39,780 nucleotides of DNA from a virus. The position numbers and the translations under genes were made by a program. Each line of letters starts with the position of its first letter. Position 1 is the stretch's first letter. The stretch spans positions 1 to 39,780 of the IMG/VR virus record IMGVR_UViG_3300022751_000028. One strand, given 5' to 3'. The notes under the pieces were generated by a model. It ran no database searches, had not been told where the DNA came from, and saw only the letters and a list, made by a program, of their open reading frames with translations. Positions 15,725 to 24,893 of the stretch are shown piece by piece.

Positions 15725-17832
15725 TGCCTACTTATGAAGTAACATCACCAAATGGACAGACTTTTGAAGTTAACGCTCCTGAGGGCGCTACTCAAGAAGA
15801 AGTAATGGCATATGCACAACAGAACTTTGGCAATGATAACCAAGAGCAGCCGGGTTTTCTGTCTCAAGTTGGTGACAAGCTTAATGAGCGTGGTGACAAA
15901 TTAGATGAGATCGTAAACGCATATAATGCAGGTGAACAAGGACTTGGCCGTAGCGCCCTGCAAACATTTGCCAATGTAGGTCTTGGCGGATTAACTGATA
16001 TAGGAAATCAGATAATTTCCTCAGCCGCCAGTTATGTTCCTGTCCCAGAGGGTTATGAGCAAGGAATATCAAATATTGGATCAGCAGCTCTTAATAGTCC
16101 TTTAGCAGAGTTTGGTGGTAATCAGATCCAACCTGCATACGATCAATACCAACAGTTTCGTGAGCAAAACCCCGCTATAGGTCGTGATATTGATGCGGCT
16201 GGTAATATCATTAATATTGCTGGATTAGTGTCTCCTGTCGGAAGAGCCGTAGAGGCTGGATCAGAGTTAGCAGCAACTGCAGGTCAAGGGCTTCGTGCTT
16301 TACCCAGTGCGGTGGCAGAGGCTTCTATTCCGTCACTAAACCCTTTAAGACTTGGGACACAAGCAGTAGAGGGAATTAATAACGGTATTGATAATCTCGC
16401 TCAATATGTAAGCCGTGGCATCAGCCGTTCACAACTTCCCCAGGAAGCTGCTGGTTTATCGGATGCAGAAGCCCTTTTCTATAAGAGCCTACAAGATGAG
16501 GGTATTAGCCCTCAATCTGCTCTTGCTGCTTATTCAGATGCTAATTCTCTTCAAGCTACGCCGTCTGTCGCTGTTACAAGCGGCGTTCCTAGTATGAAGA
16601 GCCAAGCTTTACTGATGAATAAAGGGTCTTCAGGCTCTAATGTAGCTGCATCGGCCATCAAAAATATAGACGATACACAAATTCCCAAGCTCAATAACAA
16701 AATTATTCAGGAAGCCACTGGTGGTACATCTTTAGACGCAGAACAATATGGTGAAGCTGCCAGCAAGATTGCTAAAGATATGGTTCAGGCCAAAAAGGAT
16801 GCGCTTCAAACACGGGCTAAGCCATATTATGCTGAGAGTATCGGTATTGATAAGTCAATTCCAGAGACTAATGATGCATTTAAGAAAGCTTTAGGCAATA
16901 AGAAGGTTGTTGAGGCTCTTGATAAGTACAGAACTGACACAAATACACTTACAAACGTTCAAAATGACCTTCAATCTTTAGGGATAGATGCAACAGATTT
17001 AGAGAAATTACCCTATAACTCAACGGTTGCCCTTCATTCTGCCCGTGTAAATCTCAGAGAACAAGCTGATTCCGCCTTTAGAAGCGGGGATACAGGGGTT
17101 TATAAAGCTGCGAAATCGGCAATTAATGATATTGATTCAGCTATAGAAAGCGAATACCCATCTTATAAAACAGCTAGACGTATTTATTCAGAGGATTCAG
17201 GGGCTTTAAAAACACTACAGGATAGCCCGATTGGTAAAATGTCCATGCTTGCTGATGGTAATTACAGCAAAGCTGCTTCAGATTTGATGGCACGTGATCC
17301 AGGATATATCAAGAAGTTTGTCTCTAATCTTGGTAACTCAGGCGCTGATGGTCAAAAGATCCGTGATTCGCTGGCCGGAGCATATCTTAAAAAACAACTT
17401 CAATCCTCTGCAAATGACGGACGTAGATTTAGCGATACAGTTCTGAAAAATCAGGAAGTATCTGCGCGATTGAAAGCTTTGGTTGGGGATGATCGCTTCA
17501 ACCAGATTAATAAGATTGATACGGTAATAGATCAGTTAATTCAAACCCGTCAAATCGGGGAGGGTAGCGCAACCGCACCAATTCAGGCAATGAGAGAAAT
17601 ACCGACATCTATCGGATCTGTTTTAAATTCTGTTCGTAATAAAATATCACCTTCTCTTCTGGAAGTAGTTAGACGAGATCCGACTCAGGCAGCGCGCTAT
17701 AATGAGTTGTTATTTACAGATGAAGGATATAAACTCTTAGACAAGATTTCCAAAACTCCTAAAGTCACGCCTAATGATGTAAGAACAGTGGGAAACCTAT
17801 TCAACAAACTCAAGCCGAAAGAGAAACAATGA
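15724..17832 (+). CDS. Large DNA ejection / internal virion protein
   Basis: The 702-aa product begins PTYEVTSPNGQTFEVNAPEG then ATQEEVMAYAQQNF, an N-terminal module seen in large phage ejection proteins. Residues about 75-220 are hydrophobic and Gly/Ala-rich (NVGLGGLTDIGNQIISSAAS), which may interact with membrane during injection. The rest is long helices typical of P22 gp16- and T7 gp16-like internal proteins. No transglycosylase motif was found. It ends by ATGA overlap with a small membrane protein gene. Confidence 0.75.
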   Translation: MPTYEVTSPNGQTFEVNAPEGATQEEVMAYAQQNFGNDNQEQPGFLSQVGDKLNERGDKLDEIVNAYNAGEQGLGRSALQTFANVGLGGLTDIGNQIISSAASYVPVPEGYEQGISNIGSAALNSPLAEFGGNQIQPAYDQYQQFREQNPAIGRDIDAAGNIINIAGLVSPVGRAVEAGSELAATAGQGLRALPSAVAEASIPSLNPLRLGTQAVEGINNGIDNLAQYVSRGISRSQLPQEAAGLSDAEALFYKSLQDEGISPQSALAAYSDANSLQATPSVAVTSGVPSMKSQALLMNKGSSGSNVAASAIKNIDDTQIPKLNNKIIQEATGGTSLDAEQYGEAASKIAKDMVQAKKDALQTRAKPYYAESIGIDKSIPETNDAFKKALGNKKVVEALDKYRTDTNTLTNVQNDLQSLGIDATDLEKLPYNSTVALHSARVNLREQADSAFRSGDTGVYKAAKSAINDIDSAIESEYPSYKTARRIYSEDSGALKTLQDSPIGKMSMLADGNYSKAASDLMARDPGYIKKFVSNLGNSGADGQKIRDSLAGAYLKKQLQSSANDGRRFSDTVLKNQEVSARLKALVGDDRFNQINKIDTVIDQLIQTRQIGEGSATAPIQAMREIPTSIGSVLNSVRNKISPSLLEVVRRDPTQAARYNELLFTDEGYKLLDKISKTPKVTPNDVRTVGNLFNKLKPKEKQ

Positions 17833-17990
17833 CCAAAAAAATAAAAGAATCATCAAGAGCGAAATTAGCATGGTTCGTGCTGATTTCTAACGTATTTCTA
17901 TCTGGTTTTATCATATTTTGTATTATGTCTGTACATAGTCAAATAGTTACGATGGAACGCCACTTAACTGTTGAATGTCATAAGGAGTAA
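17829..17990 (+). CDS. Small membrane protein, 53 aa
   Basis: A 54-codon frame begins on the ATGA overlap with the ejection-protein stop. A basic N terminus (MTKKIKESSRAK) is followed by one strong membrane helix (LAWFVLISNVFLSGFIIFCI) and a short polar tail. An inner-membrane location is predicted. It ends two bases before the next start, with GGAG at its end serving as that gene's binding site. Function is unknown. Confidence 0.65.
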   Translation: MTKKIKESSRAKLAWFVLISNVFLSGFIIFCIMSVHSQIVTMERHLTVECHKE

Positions 17991-17992
17991 CA

Positions 17993-18319
17993 ATGGACTA
18001 TACAACTAACATTACCGCTAACGGTAACTATAAGATCGCCACACCGGACGGTATACGTCATGATCGATGGTTTGCCAGCATTTATATATCTGGAAACTTT
18101 GGAGCAGGCACAGTAACACTTTTTACCAGCCCTGATAACGGCACAACCCTTATTCCGGCCACAAATAGTTCAGGGGTAGCCTTTTCGACTACAACTAACG
18201 CCATGACAGATATTAGCCTTGGTTTCGCCCGAAATCTTCAGGGAAAGATCACTGTATGGGCTACTCTTGCTGGTGCAACTGCTCCTAACCTTAACGTAGC
18301 GGTATTTGATAACCAATGA
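17993..18319 (+). CDS. Small beta-rich virion protein, 108 aa
   Basis: The ribosome binding site AAGGAG lies just before ATG 17993. The product contains GIRHDRWFASIYISGNFGAG and VTLFTSPDNGTTLIPATNSS, a beta-sandwich-like pattern used by short phage fibre or spike adaptors. It ends by ATGA overlap with the large adhesin gene, which suggests a chaperone, adaptor or partner of that protein. Confidence 0.7.
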   Translation: MDYTTNITANGNYKIATPDGIRHDRWFASIYISGNFGAGTVTLFTSPDNGTTLIPATNSSGVAFSTTTNAMTDISLGFARNLQGKITVWATLAGATAPNLNVAVFDNQ

Positions 18320-20727
18320 TCTCAAACCCTCTCTCCGCAATACTGTCGAATCCTCTTTCCGGTATTCTGGAGTTTGGATCTGTTTTCAATGGAGCAACCG
18401 CAGGGTTTAACTTTGCAGGTGGTACAGGTTTAACGCCTGTCATCCAGGGGGGACCAGCTCTTAGCTATTCAGGTGCATCAAACAAAACAATGTATCGCTC
18501 TGATGGATGGTTAGTCTTTGCACCGAATAACCAGTGGCTTTATTCGAATGATCCAACGAATGCGGCATGGACCGTACAGGAAGCGTTTGCTGTCGCAAGT
18601 TCAGTTCCTGCGCCTTTGGGTATTTCAGGGGGGAGTTTTCGAATTACCTCGAGCGCAAACAATGCTGTTCACTTTGCAGGACAAAACTATACCGGATATA
18701 TTGCAGGCCAGACCTATACCTTGTCTTACTACCTGCAGGCCGGGGAAAGACAATTCGCGCAACTCGTATTTCCCGGTGGTCCGTTTAACGCCACCTCTTA
18801 CGCTAACTTTGATTTAATAAACGGTACTGTAACAGTCCAAGGTTCAACGGCGACAGCGACTATCTCTAATGCCGGTTCAGGATGGTGGAGATGTTCTATT
18901 ACATCTATTTGTTTAACGACAACATCAGGCGTCGCCTCTACAGCAGCAATTGTAACGGGAACTGATGGTCGGGCACCGGCTTTTATCGGTAATCCAGCCC
19001 TAGGTTATTACATGGCGGGCGCACAGTTAGAGCTTGGTCCATATGTTCAGGCATATAACCCGACAACTTCAGCGATCTATTACGGTCCTCGTCTGGATTA
19101 TAACCCAACAACCACGAGTTATAGCAATCAGAATCTTGCTTTACGAAGTGAAGAGTTTGATAACGTCTATTGGACAAAGACAAATAGCGGTACATCAAAC
19201 CCGGTTGTAACAGCTAATCAAACAGCATCTCCAACAGGTACTTTAACAGCTGATAAAGTCGATTTTCCTGCCGTATCCGGCGTTGGAAACTTCAGTCTAG
19301 TATTTCATCAGTTCAACTATCCTACAGACCTAATTTCACCAATTACCACATATACCGGATCTATATGGCTTCGTGGCGATGTAGGGGGAGAGATTGTCTG
19401 GATTATGCAGACTCCAAACGGCTCTAACTTCACCCGTACACAATGCACGTTAACGACTTCATGGCAGCGTTTCGAGATTGCTTCTGCACCGCTCGGATTA
19501 ACAACCTATTTCCAGATCGGCATTGATAAACGCGACACAGTTGGTGGTCAGACATCTGCCGTTCCTCAAACAATTTATGTCTGGGGAGGACAGTTAAACG
19601 CTGGATCGACAGCAACAACCTATACACCGACTACTTCCACCGCTGTTATCGGATCGGCCAACGCAATTGCCCGTGGTCTGTTAATTGAAGGGGCACGGAC
19701 AAACCTCCTTACTTATTCGGATGACTTTAATAATGCTATATGGAATAAGTCAGACACCGTTATTACATCTGATAATGCGGTATCGCCCGAAGGCGTCCAG
19801 AACGCTGATCTATTCACTGAGGGAAGTGCTGGAACGGCAGGCGTTGGGGTGTTTGGAACTGCTGGTCCATTCACAGCCAATTCCGTATTGTCTTTCACAT
19901 TCTTCATAAAGCGCGGTAATCATGACTGGATTCGTGCCCGCCTGTTCGACTCTACGAATACAGACGGGGCTAATTGTTACTTCAATATTAGTTCTGGTAC
20001 CACCGGTTCTATTGCTCTTTCCGGGCTAGGTTCAGGATATACTACATCTATCGTGTCTCTTCCTAATGGATGGTTTAGATGTAATATTTCAGGATTACCA
20101 AATTCTACAACCACTACCGCAACTGTACAGACAATGAGCGCTACCGGGGATGGTAATAACATACGAATAGCTGGTGGTACTCGATACCAATACGGCGCGC
20201 AGCTTGAAGTTGGTCTATTCCCATCCTCATACATTCCGACATACGCAGCGACAGCAACACGTGCTTCAGAATTTGCGTCCGTTCCGACTGCTGGATGGTT
20301 TAATCAACCACAAGGCACGATATACGCTGTATTGACGTCAACCCAGACGAATAACACCACTACAATCGGCGGTATTAGTATTGATGGCGGTTCTAGTATT
20401 ACAGCTTTTGAGATATTCCCTAATCGCGGTCTCAGCACGAATACAGAGGTCTTTAATGGTAATACTAGCGCAGTTGCGAATCTTGGATCGTATGTTCCTA
20501 ACACGAAATACAAGGTAGCTGCTGCCTATGCAACGGCTGATTTCGCTGCAAGTCGTAACGGGGCTGCCGTTGTAACAAATAATCTCGGTGCATTACCAAC
20601 TGGTCAAACAACCCTACGTCTTGGCGTCAATGATTCTTCAACCCTTTTCTTATGGGGATGGATTGAGCAGTTCGCCTACTGGCCGACAAGACGATCAAAC
20701 GCAGAACTCCAGAGTATCTCAGCATGA
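18316..20727 (+). CDS. Large adhesin / tailspike with repeated carbohydrate-binding-like modules
   Basis: The 803-aa product has at least three diverged copies of a phage spike/fibre module, each starting with the pattern (N)LxxYSxxFxNxxW: about 79 (WLYSNDPTNAAWT), 274 (NLALRSEEFDNVYWTK) and 463 (NLLTYSDDFNNAIWNK). Each is followed by a beta-sandwich (YTLSYYLQAG, YTGSIWLRGD, LSFTFFIKRG) and a GAQLE/GGQLN strand. Residues about 655-803 resemble a LamG/concanavalin-like domain (GTIYAVLTSTQ, LFLWGWIEQFAYW). It likely binds a host surface glycan. No depolymerase catalytic motif was seen. Confidence 0.8.
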   Translation: MISNPLSAILSNPLSGILEFGSVFNGATAGFNFAGGTGLTPVIQGGPALSYSGASNKTMYRSDGWLVFAPNNQWLYSNDPTNAAWTVQEAFAVASSVPAPLGISGGSFRITSSANNAVHFAGQNYTGYIAGQTYTLSYYLQAGERQFAQLVFPGGPFNATSYANFDLINGTVTVQGSTATATISNAGSGWWRCSITSICLTTTSGVASTAAIVTGTDGRAPAFIGNPALGYYMAGAQLELGPYVQAYNPTTSAIYYGPRLDYNPTTTSYSNQNLALRSEEFDNVYWTKTNSGTSNPVVTANQTASPTGTLTADKVDFPAVSGVGNFSLVFHQFNYPTDLISPITTYTGSIWLRGDVGGEIVWIMQTPNGSNFTRTQCTLTTSWQRFEIASAPLGLTTYFQIGIDKRDTVGGQTSAVPQTIYVWGGQLNAGSTATTYTPTTSTAVIGSANAIARGLLIEGARTNLLTYSDDFNNAIWNKSDTVITSDNAVSPEGVQNADLFTEGSAGTAGVGVFGTAGPFTANSVLSFTFFIKRGNHDWIRARLFDSTNTDGANCYFNISSGTTGSIALSGLGSGYTTSIVSLPNGWFRCNISGLPNSTTTTATVQTMSATGDGNNIRIAGGTRYQYGAQLEVGLFPSSYIPTYAATATRASEFASVPTAGWFNQPQGTIYAVLTSTQTNNTTTIGGISIDGGSSITAFEIFPNRGLSTNTEVFNGNTSAVANLGSYVPNTKYKVAAAYATADFAASRNGAAVVTNNLGALPTGQTTLRLGVNDSSTLFLWGWIEQFAYWPTRRSNAELQSISA

Positions 20728-20924
20728 GGGACTATTATTTAAAATTCGATGAGCAACCAGAGCATGCTGATGAGCTTAAAAGTTCAGAAGGCGTGTTAGT
20801 TGATGTTATTGGTCCTATAAACGGTAAGGGATGGCATGTTAATTTAAGATTAGATGGTGATTTACCTGAAGAATTAAGATACTATGAAGTATTCCCGGAA
20901 GAGCCTGAAAGAGTATGGTTATGA
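20724..20924 (+). CDS. Small acidic hypothetical protein, 66 aa
   Basis: Starts by ATGA overlap with the adhesin stop and ends by ATGA overlap with the next gene. The product is acidic with GKGWHVNLRLDGDLPEELRY followed by YEVFPEEPERVWL. Short proteins with this C-terminal style often lie next to fibre genes in phages. No family name can be given. Confidence 0.7.
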   Translation: MRDYYLKFDEQPEHADELKSSEGVLVDVIGPINGKGWHVNLRLDGDLPEELRYYEVFPEEPERVWL

Positions 20925-21274
20925 ACCAAGTTATTAAAAATGGTGAAAACATAGATTTTAAAGTAGATTCCGGCAGTACGTGGATTGTTAACATCACGTG
21001 GACGGATAACAATAAGGTCCCTATCGATCTCACGGGATATATAGGACGTATGTACCTTAAACGTAATTACAATACACCTATAGCTTTTCAGATCACAACC
21101 GATAATCTGCGCCTTACCTTAGGTAATGGAACAATTTACTGGAATATCTCCGATGAGTTAACCTCTACCCTTTCCGGAAGCTATATTTATGATCTTGAGC
21201 TTCAATCATATCAGGGAGAAGTTACACGTCTATTTGAAGGATCGGTTGTATTCAGTCCTGAGGTAACTAAATGA
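20921..21274 (+). CDS. Beta-sandwich tail/fibre accessory protein, 117 aa
   Basis: The preferred start is ATG 20921, which overlaps the upstream stop as ATGA; an ATG six bases earlier is also in frame. The product matches a common small phage tail-protein pattern: DSGSTWIVNITW, IDLTGYIGRMYLKRN, LTLGNGTIYWNIS, then GSYIYDLELQSYQGEVTRLF and EGSVVFSPEVTK. This resembles the N-terminal domain of BppU-like baseplate/fibre proteins that anchors a fibre. It is followed by a fibre gene with ATGA overlap. Confidence 0.75.
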   Translation: MNQVIKNGENIDFKVDSGSTWIVNITWTDNNKVPIDLTGYIGRMYLKRNYNTPIAFQITTDNLRLTLGNGTIYWNISDELTSTLSGSYIYDLELQSYQGEVTRLFEGSVVFSPEVTK

Positions 21275-22179
21275 CAATTGTTACCATTACAGACCAATCA
21301 CCTAATAATGTAGAAATTAACACTAATACCAGTATTGTTACGATTTCTAATACGCAAGGTCCTCAAGGTGCAAGTGGTACGATTAACACAACAACCTTAA
21401 CAGGTGATGTTAATGGTTCTGGTGTTGGTACGGTTCCAACAACACTCGCCTCAGTAAACTCAAATGTGGGTAGCTTTACTAATGCAAGTATTACAGTAGA
21501 TGCTAAAGGACGTATTTTAGCTGCATCTAATGGTGCTGGAAGCGGCGGAACAGTAACGTCTGTGAGTGGATCTGGTGGTACAACAGGTCTTACATTAACT
21601 GGCGGACCTATTACTAATTCTGGTACTCTAACTCTAGGAGGGACACTAGGTATAGCTAATGGTGGTCATGGTCAAACAACAGCACTGAATGGTTTTGATG
21701 CTTTAAAACAAGCAGCTTCTACTTCTTATGCAGGTGTTACACAATTAGCCTCATCTGCGAATGTTGGAACCGGAACAGATAACTTAAAATCAATCACACC
21801 TTCAGCCTTGAAAACATCTCTAGGATTTTCAAAGTTTATGGACAGTGGTGCTATTGCTTTCTCAAATAATTCTACTTCAAATATTACAAACACAATGGGT
21901 GTTATCCCTTTATTTATGACATTTCAAGTAGAGTGTATCACAACAGATACTGTTCTAGGTGCTACAGCAGGAGATGTCTTTGAATACTATACCTATGCTT
22001 ATGATGATGCTGGTGTTGGATCTTACGGAATCTCAGTGAGAAAATCATCTTCTACCATATCACTTACTTCAAGTGCTGCAGTTAAAATGGTAAGTACGTC
22101 TACGGCAAGTCCTAATGCCAGATCATCTACTAGTATTGACTGGAGTAAATGGAGACTACGTTTTTACGCTTTCGCATAA
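21271..22179 (+). CDS. Tail fibre protein with collagen-like hinge
   Basis: The 302-aa product has a short collagen-like segment (GPQGASG, about residue 30) after an N-terminal beta region. Fibre-shaft repeats follow: LTGDVNGSGVGTVPTTL, SITVDAKGRILAASNGAG, GTLGIANGGHGQTTALNGFD. The KSITPSALKTSLGFSKFMDS segment is typical of fibre shafts before a C-terminal receptor-binding tip. The tip (about 190-302) is beta-rich and ends WSKWRLRFYAFA. It is probably one of at least three host-recognition proteins in this cluster. Confidence 0.8.
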   Translation: MTIVTITDQSPNNVEINTNTSIVTISNTQGPQGASGTINTTTLTGDVNGSGVGTVPTTLASVNSNVGSFTNASITVDAKGRILAASNGAGSGGTVTSVSGSGGTTGLTLTGGPITNSGTLTLGGTLGIANGGHGQTTALNGFDALKQAASTSYAGVTQLASSANVGTGTDNLKSITPSALKTSLGFSKFMDSGAIAFSNNSTSNITNTMGVIPLFMTFQVECITTDTVLGATAGDVFEYYTYAYDDAGVGSYGISVRKSSSTISLTSSAAVKMVSTSTASPNARSSTSIDWSKWRLRFYAFA

Positions 22180-22189
22180 GGAGAAAAAA

Positions 22190-22717
22190 ATGACTGAAAA
22201 GTTCTATGTTGACTCATCGGGGAATTATCTGGGTAGTTATTCTGGCTATAACCAGAACGTACCTATTTTGGATGAGAACGGAAATCCTATATTAGGACAA
22301 GATGGCGAACCTTTATACAATGTTGTTTACGTTGATGCTACTCCTCCAGAGGGTGGTATTGAGGTTCCTATTAATCCTCAAGACGGCAGGCAAAAATGGG
22401 ACTTCGTAAATGAAGTATGGCTTCCACTAGAAGAACAATATCTTCCTCCAAAGCGTGTAAAATCTATTACCGCCGATTATACAACAGTGCCTTTTAATTC
22501 TGTAATCCTGGCTGATTGTACAGAAGGCGATATTGAAATCACGGCTGTTGAGCCAATGGATAAACAGCTTACAATAAAAAAAGTTGACACCTCAAACAAT
22601 ATAGTAACCCTAAAATCTGTCGTTGATGGCATTCAGGACTTCATTATTGATCGCCCAATGTCCGCCTATACCTTTGCTTATTCCGATAACCAATTCTTCA
22701 TCACAGGAGTCGTATAA
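22190..22717 (+). CDS. Fibre-associated hypothetical protein, 175 aa
   Basis: The start is ATG 22190 behind AAGGAG; the frame remains open upstream but overlaps the fibre gene. The N-terminal part has SSGNYLGSYSGYNQNVPILD and a Trp-containing segment (QKWDFVNEVWLPLEEQYLPP). This pattern resembles small fibre assembly-type proteins. The C-terminal part (about 95-175) is beta-rich with ILADCTEGDIEITAVEPMDK and TIKKVDTSNNIVTLKSVVDG, a domain also seen in spike proteins. It may be a fibre chaperone or short fibre. Confidence 0.7.
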   Translation: MTEKFYVDSSGNYLGSYSGYNQNVPILDENGNPILGQDGEPLYNVVYVDATPPEGGIEVPINPQDGRQKWDFVNEVWLPLEEQYLPPKRVKSITADYTTVPFNSVILADCTEGDIEITAVEPMDKQLTIKKVDTSNNIVTLKSVVDGIQDFIIDRPMSAYTFAYSDNQFFITGVV

Positions 22718-23703
22718 TGCGCTTAGACCAACTCGTTAACGAAAAACAAGACTTTGCTCCTATTTTACAGGCTTTAGCTGCACTTCCATCCATGAATAAC
22801 GCAATGCTTCATGTCGACGCAGAGGGTGATTTGGTTGAAACCCCTGCCTATGACCTTGGTGTGAGCCTGATTGCCTCGACGACCGCCTCTAATGCTCGCT
22901 CTATTCTTGGATTGGGTTCTGCTGCCACATCTAATTCAAATGCCTTTGCGTCAACTTCCAGCTTTAGTGACCTTTCTTCCCGGGTAACAATGCTTGAGAC
23001 TGGTGGGACAATGCCTTCCGGCGCTGCTACAGAGTCGTATGTTAATTCCAAGATTGCCGAATTGGTAAACTCTGCTCCATCCACTTTGGATACTTTAAAG
23101 GAGCTTTCTGATGCTTTGGGCGGAGACTCAAGCTTTGCTACGACGATGACAACACAACTGGGATCAAAAGCTTCTAAAACCTATGTTGACGACCAATTGG
23201 CCGTTAAAGCAAGTAGCTTCGATTTAACCACGGGTTTAGCGGGAAAAGCAAATCTTTCCCATACCCATATTATCTCGGATGTCATCGGTTTACAAACCGC
23301 TTTAGATGCTAAGGCCAGCCTCACACACACTCATAGCTGGGCAGATTTGACAGGTAAACCTACCCTGTTTTCCGGTAATTATAACGACCTTTCGAATAAG
23401 CCATCTATTCCAACCATTACAACAGGGGCTTTTATCTCTAATGCCCCCACTAATGCGCCTGTAGATGCTGCCACAAACGCACCTACTGATTCAAAGACTG
23501 ACTATAACGCCCTTACTACGTTGCTAGGCACATTAACAGACGGCCTAAACACAACCAACACCCAGCAGAACCAAATCTCTTCTATTGTTAATGCGAATGC
23601 CGTAAAACAAAATACCATGGGTGGTATCGTTAATACAATTGCCACTAAGCTAAACCTGACTTTCACAAGTCTTAAAGCAAATGCTATACTTGCCAGCTCG
23701 TGA
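22717..23703 (+). CDS. Tail fibre protein with shaft repeats
   Basis: Starts by TAATG overlap with the previous gene. The 328-aa product holds phage fibre repeats: TLDTLKELSDALGGDSSFAT, KASKTYVDDQLAVKAS, HTHIISDVIGLQTALDAKAS and HTHSWADLTGKPTLF, ending in YNDLSNKPSIPT. These HTH-containing (His-Thr-His) repeats bind metal along trimeric fibre shafts in related proteins. The C terminus is Asn/Thr-rich without an obvious tip domain, so a separate protein may supply it. It ends GTGA with the next gene. Confidence 0.8.
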   Translation: MRLDQLVNEKQDFAPILQALAALPSMNNAMLHVDAEGDLVETPAYDLGVSLIASTTASNARSILGLGSAATSNSNAFASTSSFSDLSSRVTMLETGGTMPSGAATESYVNSKIAELVNSAPSTLDTLKELSDALGGDSSFATTMTTQLGSKASKTYVDDQLAVKASSFDLTTGLAGKANLSHTHIISDVIGLQTALDAKASLTHTHSWADLTGKPTLFSGNYNDLSNKPSIPTITTGAFISNAPTNAPVDAATNAPTDSKTDYNALTTLLGTLTDGLNTTNTQQNQISSIVNANAVKQNTMGGIVNTIATKLNLTFTSLKANAILASS

Positions 23704-23951
23704 CAATTAAACTAACCCTTATTCTGGTCGGGTTCCTGATTGTTTTGTCAATTTGGGGACTCGGCCTTTATTATAAAGGTAAAGAAGAAAAGGAAAACCT
23801 TAGAAGATACAGAACTTTGTATGGAAATATCAAAGCATTATCAGAAAAAATGGATCTTTTAAGCAACACTTTAATTGAAAACAGGAAGATAAGTACACAG
23901 CAACACACTGAGATTTATTCCAAGATTCCTGATGTTGTAAACGGATCGTAA
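23700..23951 (+). CDS. Membrane-anchored coiled-coil protein, 83 aa
   Basis: Begins with GTG on a GTGA overlap with the fibre stop. One N-terminal membrane helix (LTLILVGFLIVLSIWGLGLY) is followed by a charged coiled coil (LRRYRTLYGNIKALSEKMDL). The layout is that of an inner-membrane protein with an extended soluble arm and resembles a spanin, but the proper Rz/Rz1 pair lies further on. First gene of the lysis cassette; holin-related or accessory role is possible. Confidence 0.65.
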   Translation: MTIKLTLILVGFLIVLSIWGLGLYYKGKEEKENLRRYRTLYGNIKALSEKMDLLSNTLIENRKISTQQHTEIYSKIPDVVNGS

Positions 23952-23969
23952 GTAGTGTAGGATAAGCAC

Positions 23970-24284
23970 ATGGAAATAAGTGATCCCATTGTTATGACAG
24001 TTGCAGGCGGTATTGTTACCACACTGACTGGTACTATTACAGCATTATGGTTAAAAGTGGGCAAGCTTGAAGACAGAAATGACACTATTCAAAGTGAATA
24101 TCAGGCAAAAGCTGAGTCTAATCTTAAGCAAGTAACAGAACTTATGGTTACGGCTACCAACCAGACAAATACATATACTAATTCAATAACGACATTGACT
24201 TCTAATCAGGCACAGTTCCAAAAAGAAATGATGGCAGCAATCGGGGCAATCCGGGAAATGATTCTAGGATGGAAGCAGGGTTAA
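23970..24284 (+). CDS. Small membrane protein, holin candidate, 104 aa
   Basis: An N-terminal hydrophobic segment (VMTVAGGIVTTLTGTITALW) is followed by a Thr/Asn/Gln-rich helical region (KVGKLEDRNDTIQSEYQAKA onward). One membrane span plus a coiled coil is seen in several phage lysis-cassette proteins, including some holins and XhlA-like partners. Binding site GGATAAG is upstream. The call rests on the position before the muramidase. Confidence 0.6.
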   Translation: MEISDPIVMTVAGGIVTTLTGTITALWLKVGKLEDRNDTIQSEYQAKAESNLKQVTELMVTATNQTNTYTNSITTLTSNQAQFQKEMMAAIGAIREMILGWKQG

Positions 24285-24286
24285 AT

Positions 24287-24490
24287 ATGTGGAGTATATT
24301 CAAAAAATATGAGCCTGCTCCTCTGGTTTCTCAAGAGATTGAGCAAGAGTATCTGGATGCACTTAAAAAAAAGAAAGAGGCCGATTTTCATTTTCACAAT
24401 GTAAAATCTACAGTTGCGCCTAAAACCATAGAGATATTCCTCAAGGCTTTAGCTGATGGTAAAATAGAGAAAGAGCCACATCATGGGTGA
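24287..24490 (+). CDS. Small charged hypothetical protein, 67 aa
   Basis: The ATG at 24287 with AGCAGGG upstream is preferred; an alternative ATG at 24269 overlaps the previous gene. The product is hydrophilic and helical (SQEIEQEYLDALKKKKEADF) and ends GKIEKEPHHG. It overlaps the start of the next membrane-protein gene by 8 bases. No family was recognised. Confidence 0.65.
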   Translation: MWSIFKKYEPAPLVSQEIEQEYLDALKKKKEADFHFHNVKSTVAPKTIEIFLKALADGKIEKEPHHG

Positions 24491-24893
24491 ACTAATAAAA
24501 TATAATCAATTATTTGCCAGTAATTTAAAGTTTGCCCTAAGCTGGGGCGCACTGATACAAGGCCTTTTTATTATAGCGCTTGCAATTGGTATACTTTGGG
24601 AATGGAAGCAAGACAACCCTAAGGGCGAGAAATTCTGGTTTTGCTGCGGTATCCTTTTCCACTGGCTTGCTACAGTAAATGGCAGGACATTATCCCTTCT
24701 TTCTGACTCAAAGGCTATTCTAAATAGAACAGAGCATTTTTTAACCTCGTTTAATATTATATTTGTTATAGTGGCAGGTGGGTTCTACTTTAAAGCCTTA
24801 TCCCACCACTGGAAACCGGATCTATGGAAATGGGTTTCAGGAGGGGTAATCGCATTTGTATTCCTTATGTATGTTTACAGGGTGGCAATATGA
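24483..24893 (+). CDS. Multi-pass membrane protein, holin candidate, 136 aa
   Basis: Four hydrophobic stretches are visible: WGALIQGLFIIALAIGILWE (about 21-40), FWFCCGILFHWLATV, FNIIFVIVAGGFYF and WVSGGVIAFVFLMYVYRVAI at the C terminus. It ends by ATGA overlap with the muramidase, the usual holin-endolysin arrangement. It is larger than classical holins but could form the lysis hole or a pinholin-like complex. The role is inferred. Confidence 0.65.
   Translation: MGELIKYNQLFASNLKFALSWGALIQGLFIIALAIGILWEWKQDNPKGEKFWFCCGILFHWLATVNGRTLSLLSDSKAILNRTEHFLTSFNIIFVIVAGGFYFKALSHHWKPDLWKWVSGGVIAFVFLMYVYRVAI

Noticed and set aside
23700-23951. i-spanin
   Set aside because: Shape is similar, but the overlapping Rz/Rz1 pair at 25349-25847 fills that role and this gene has no o-spanin partner.
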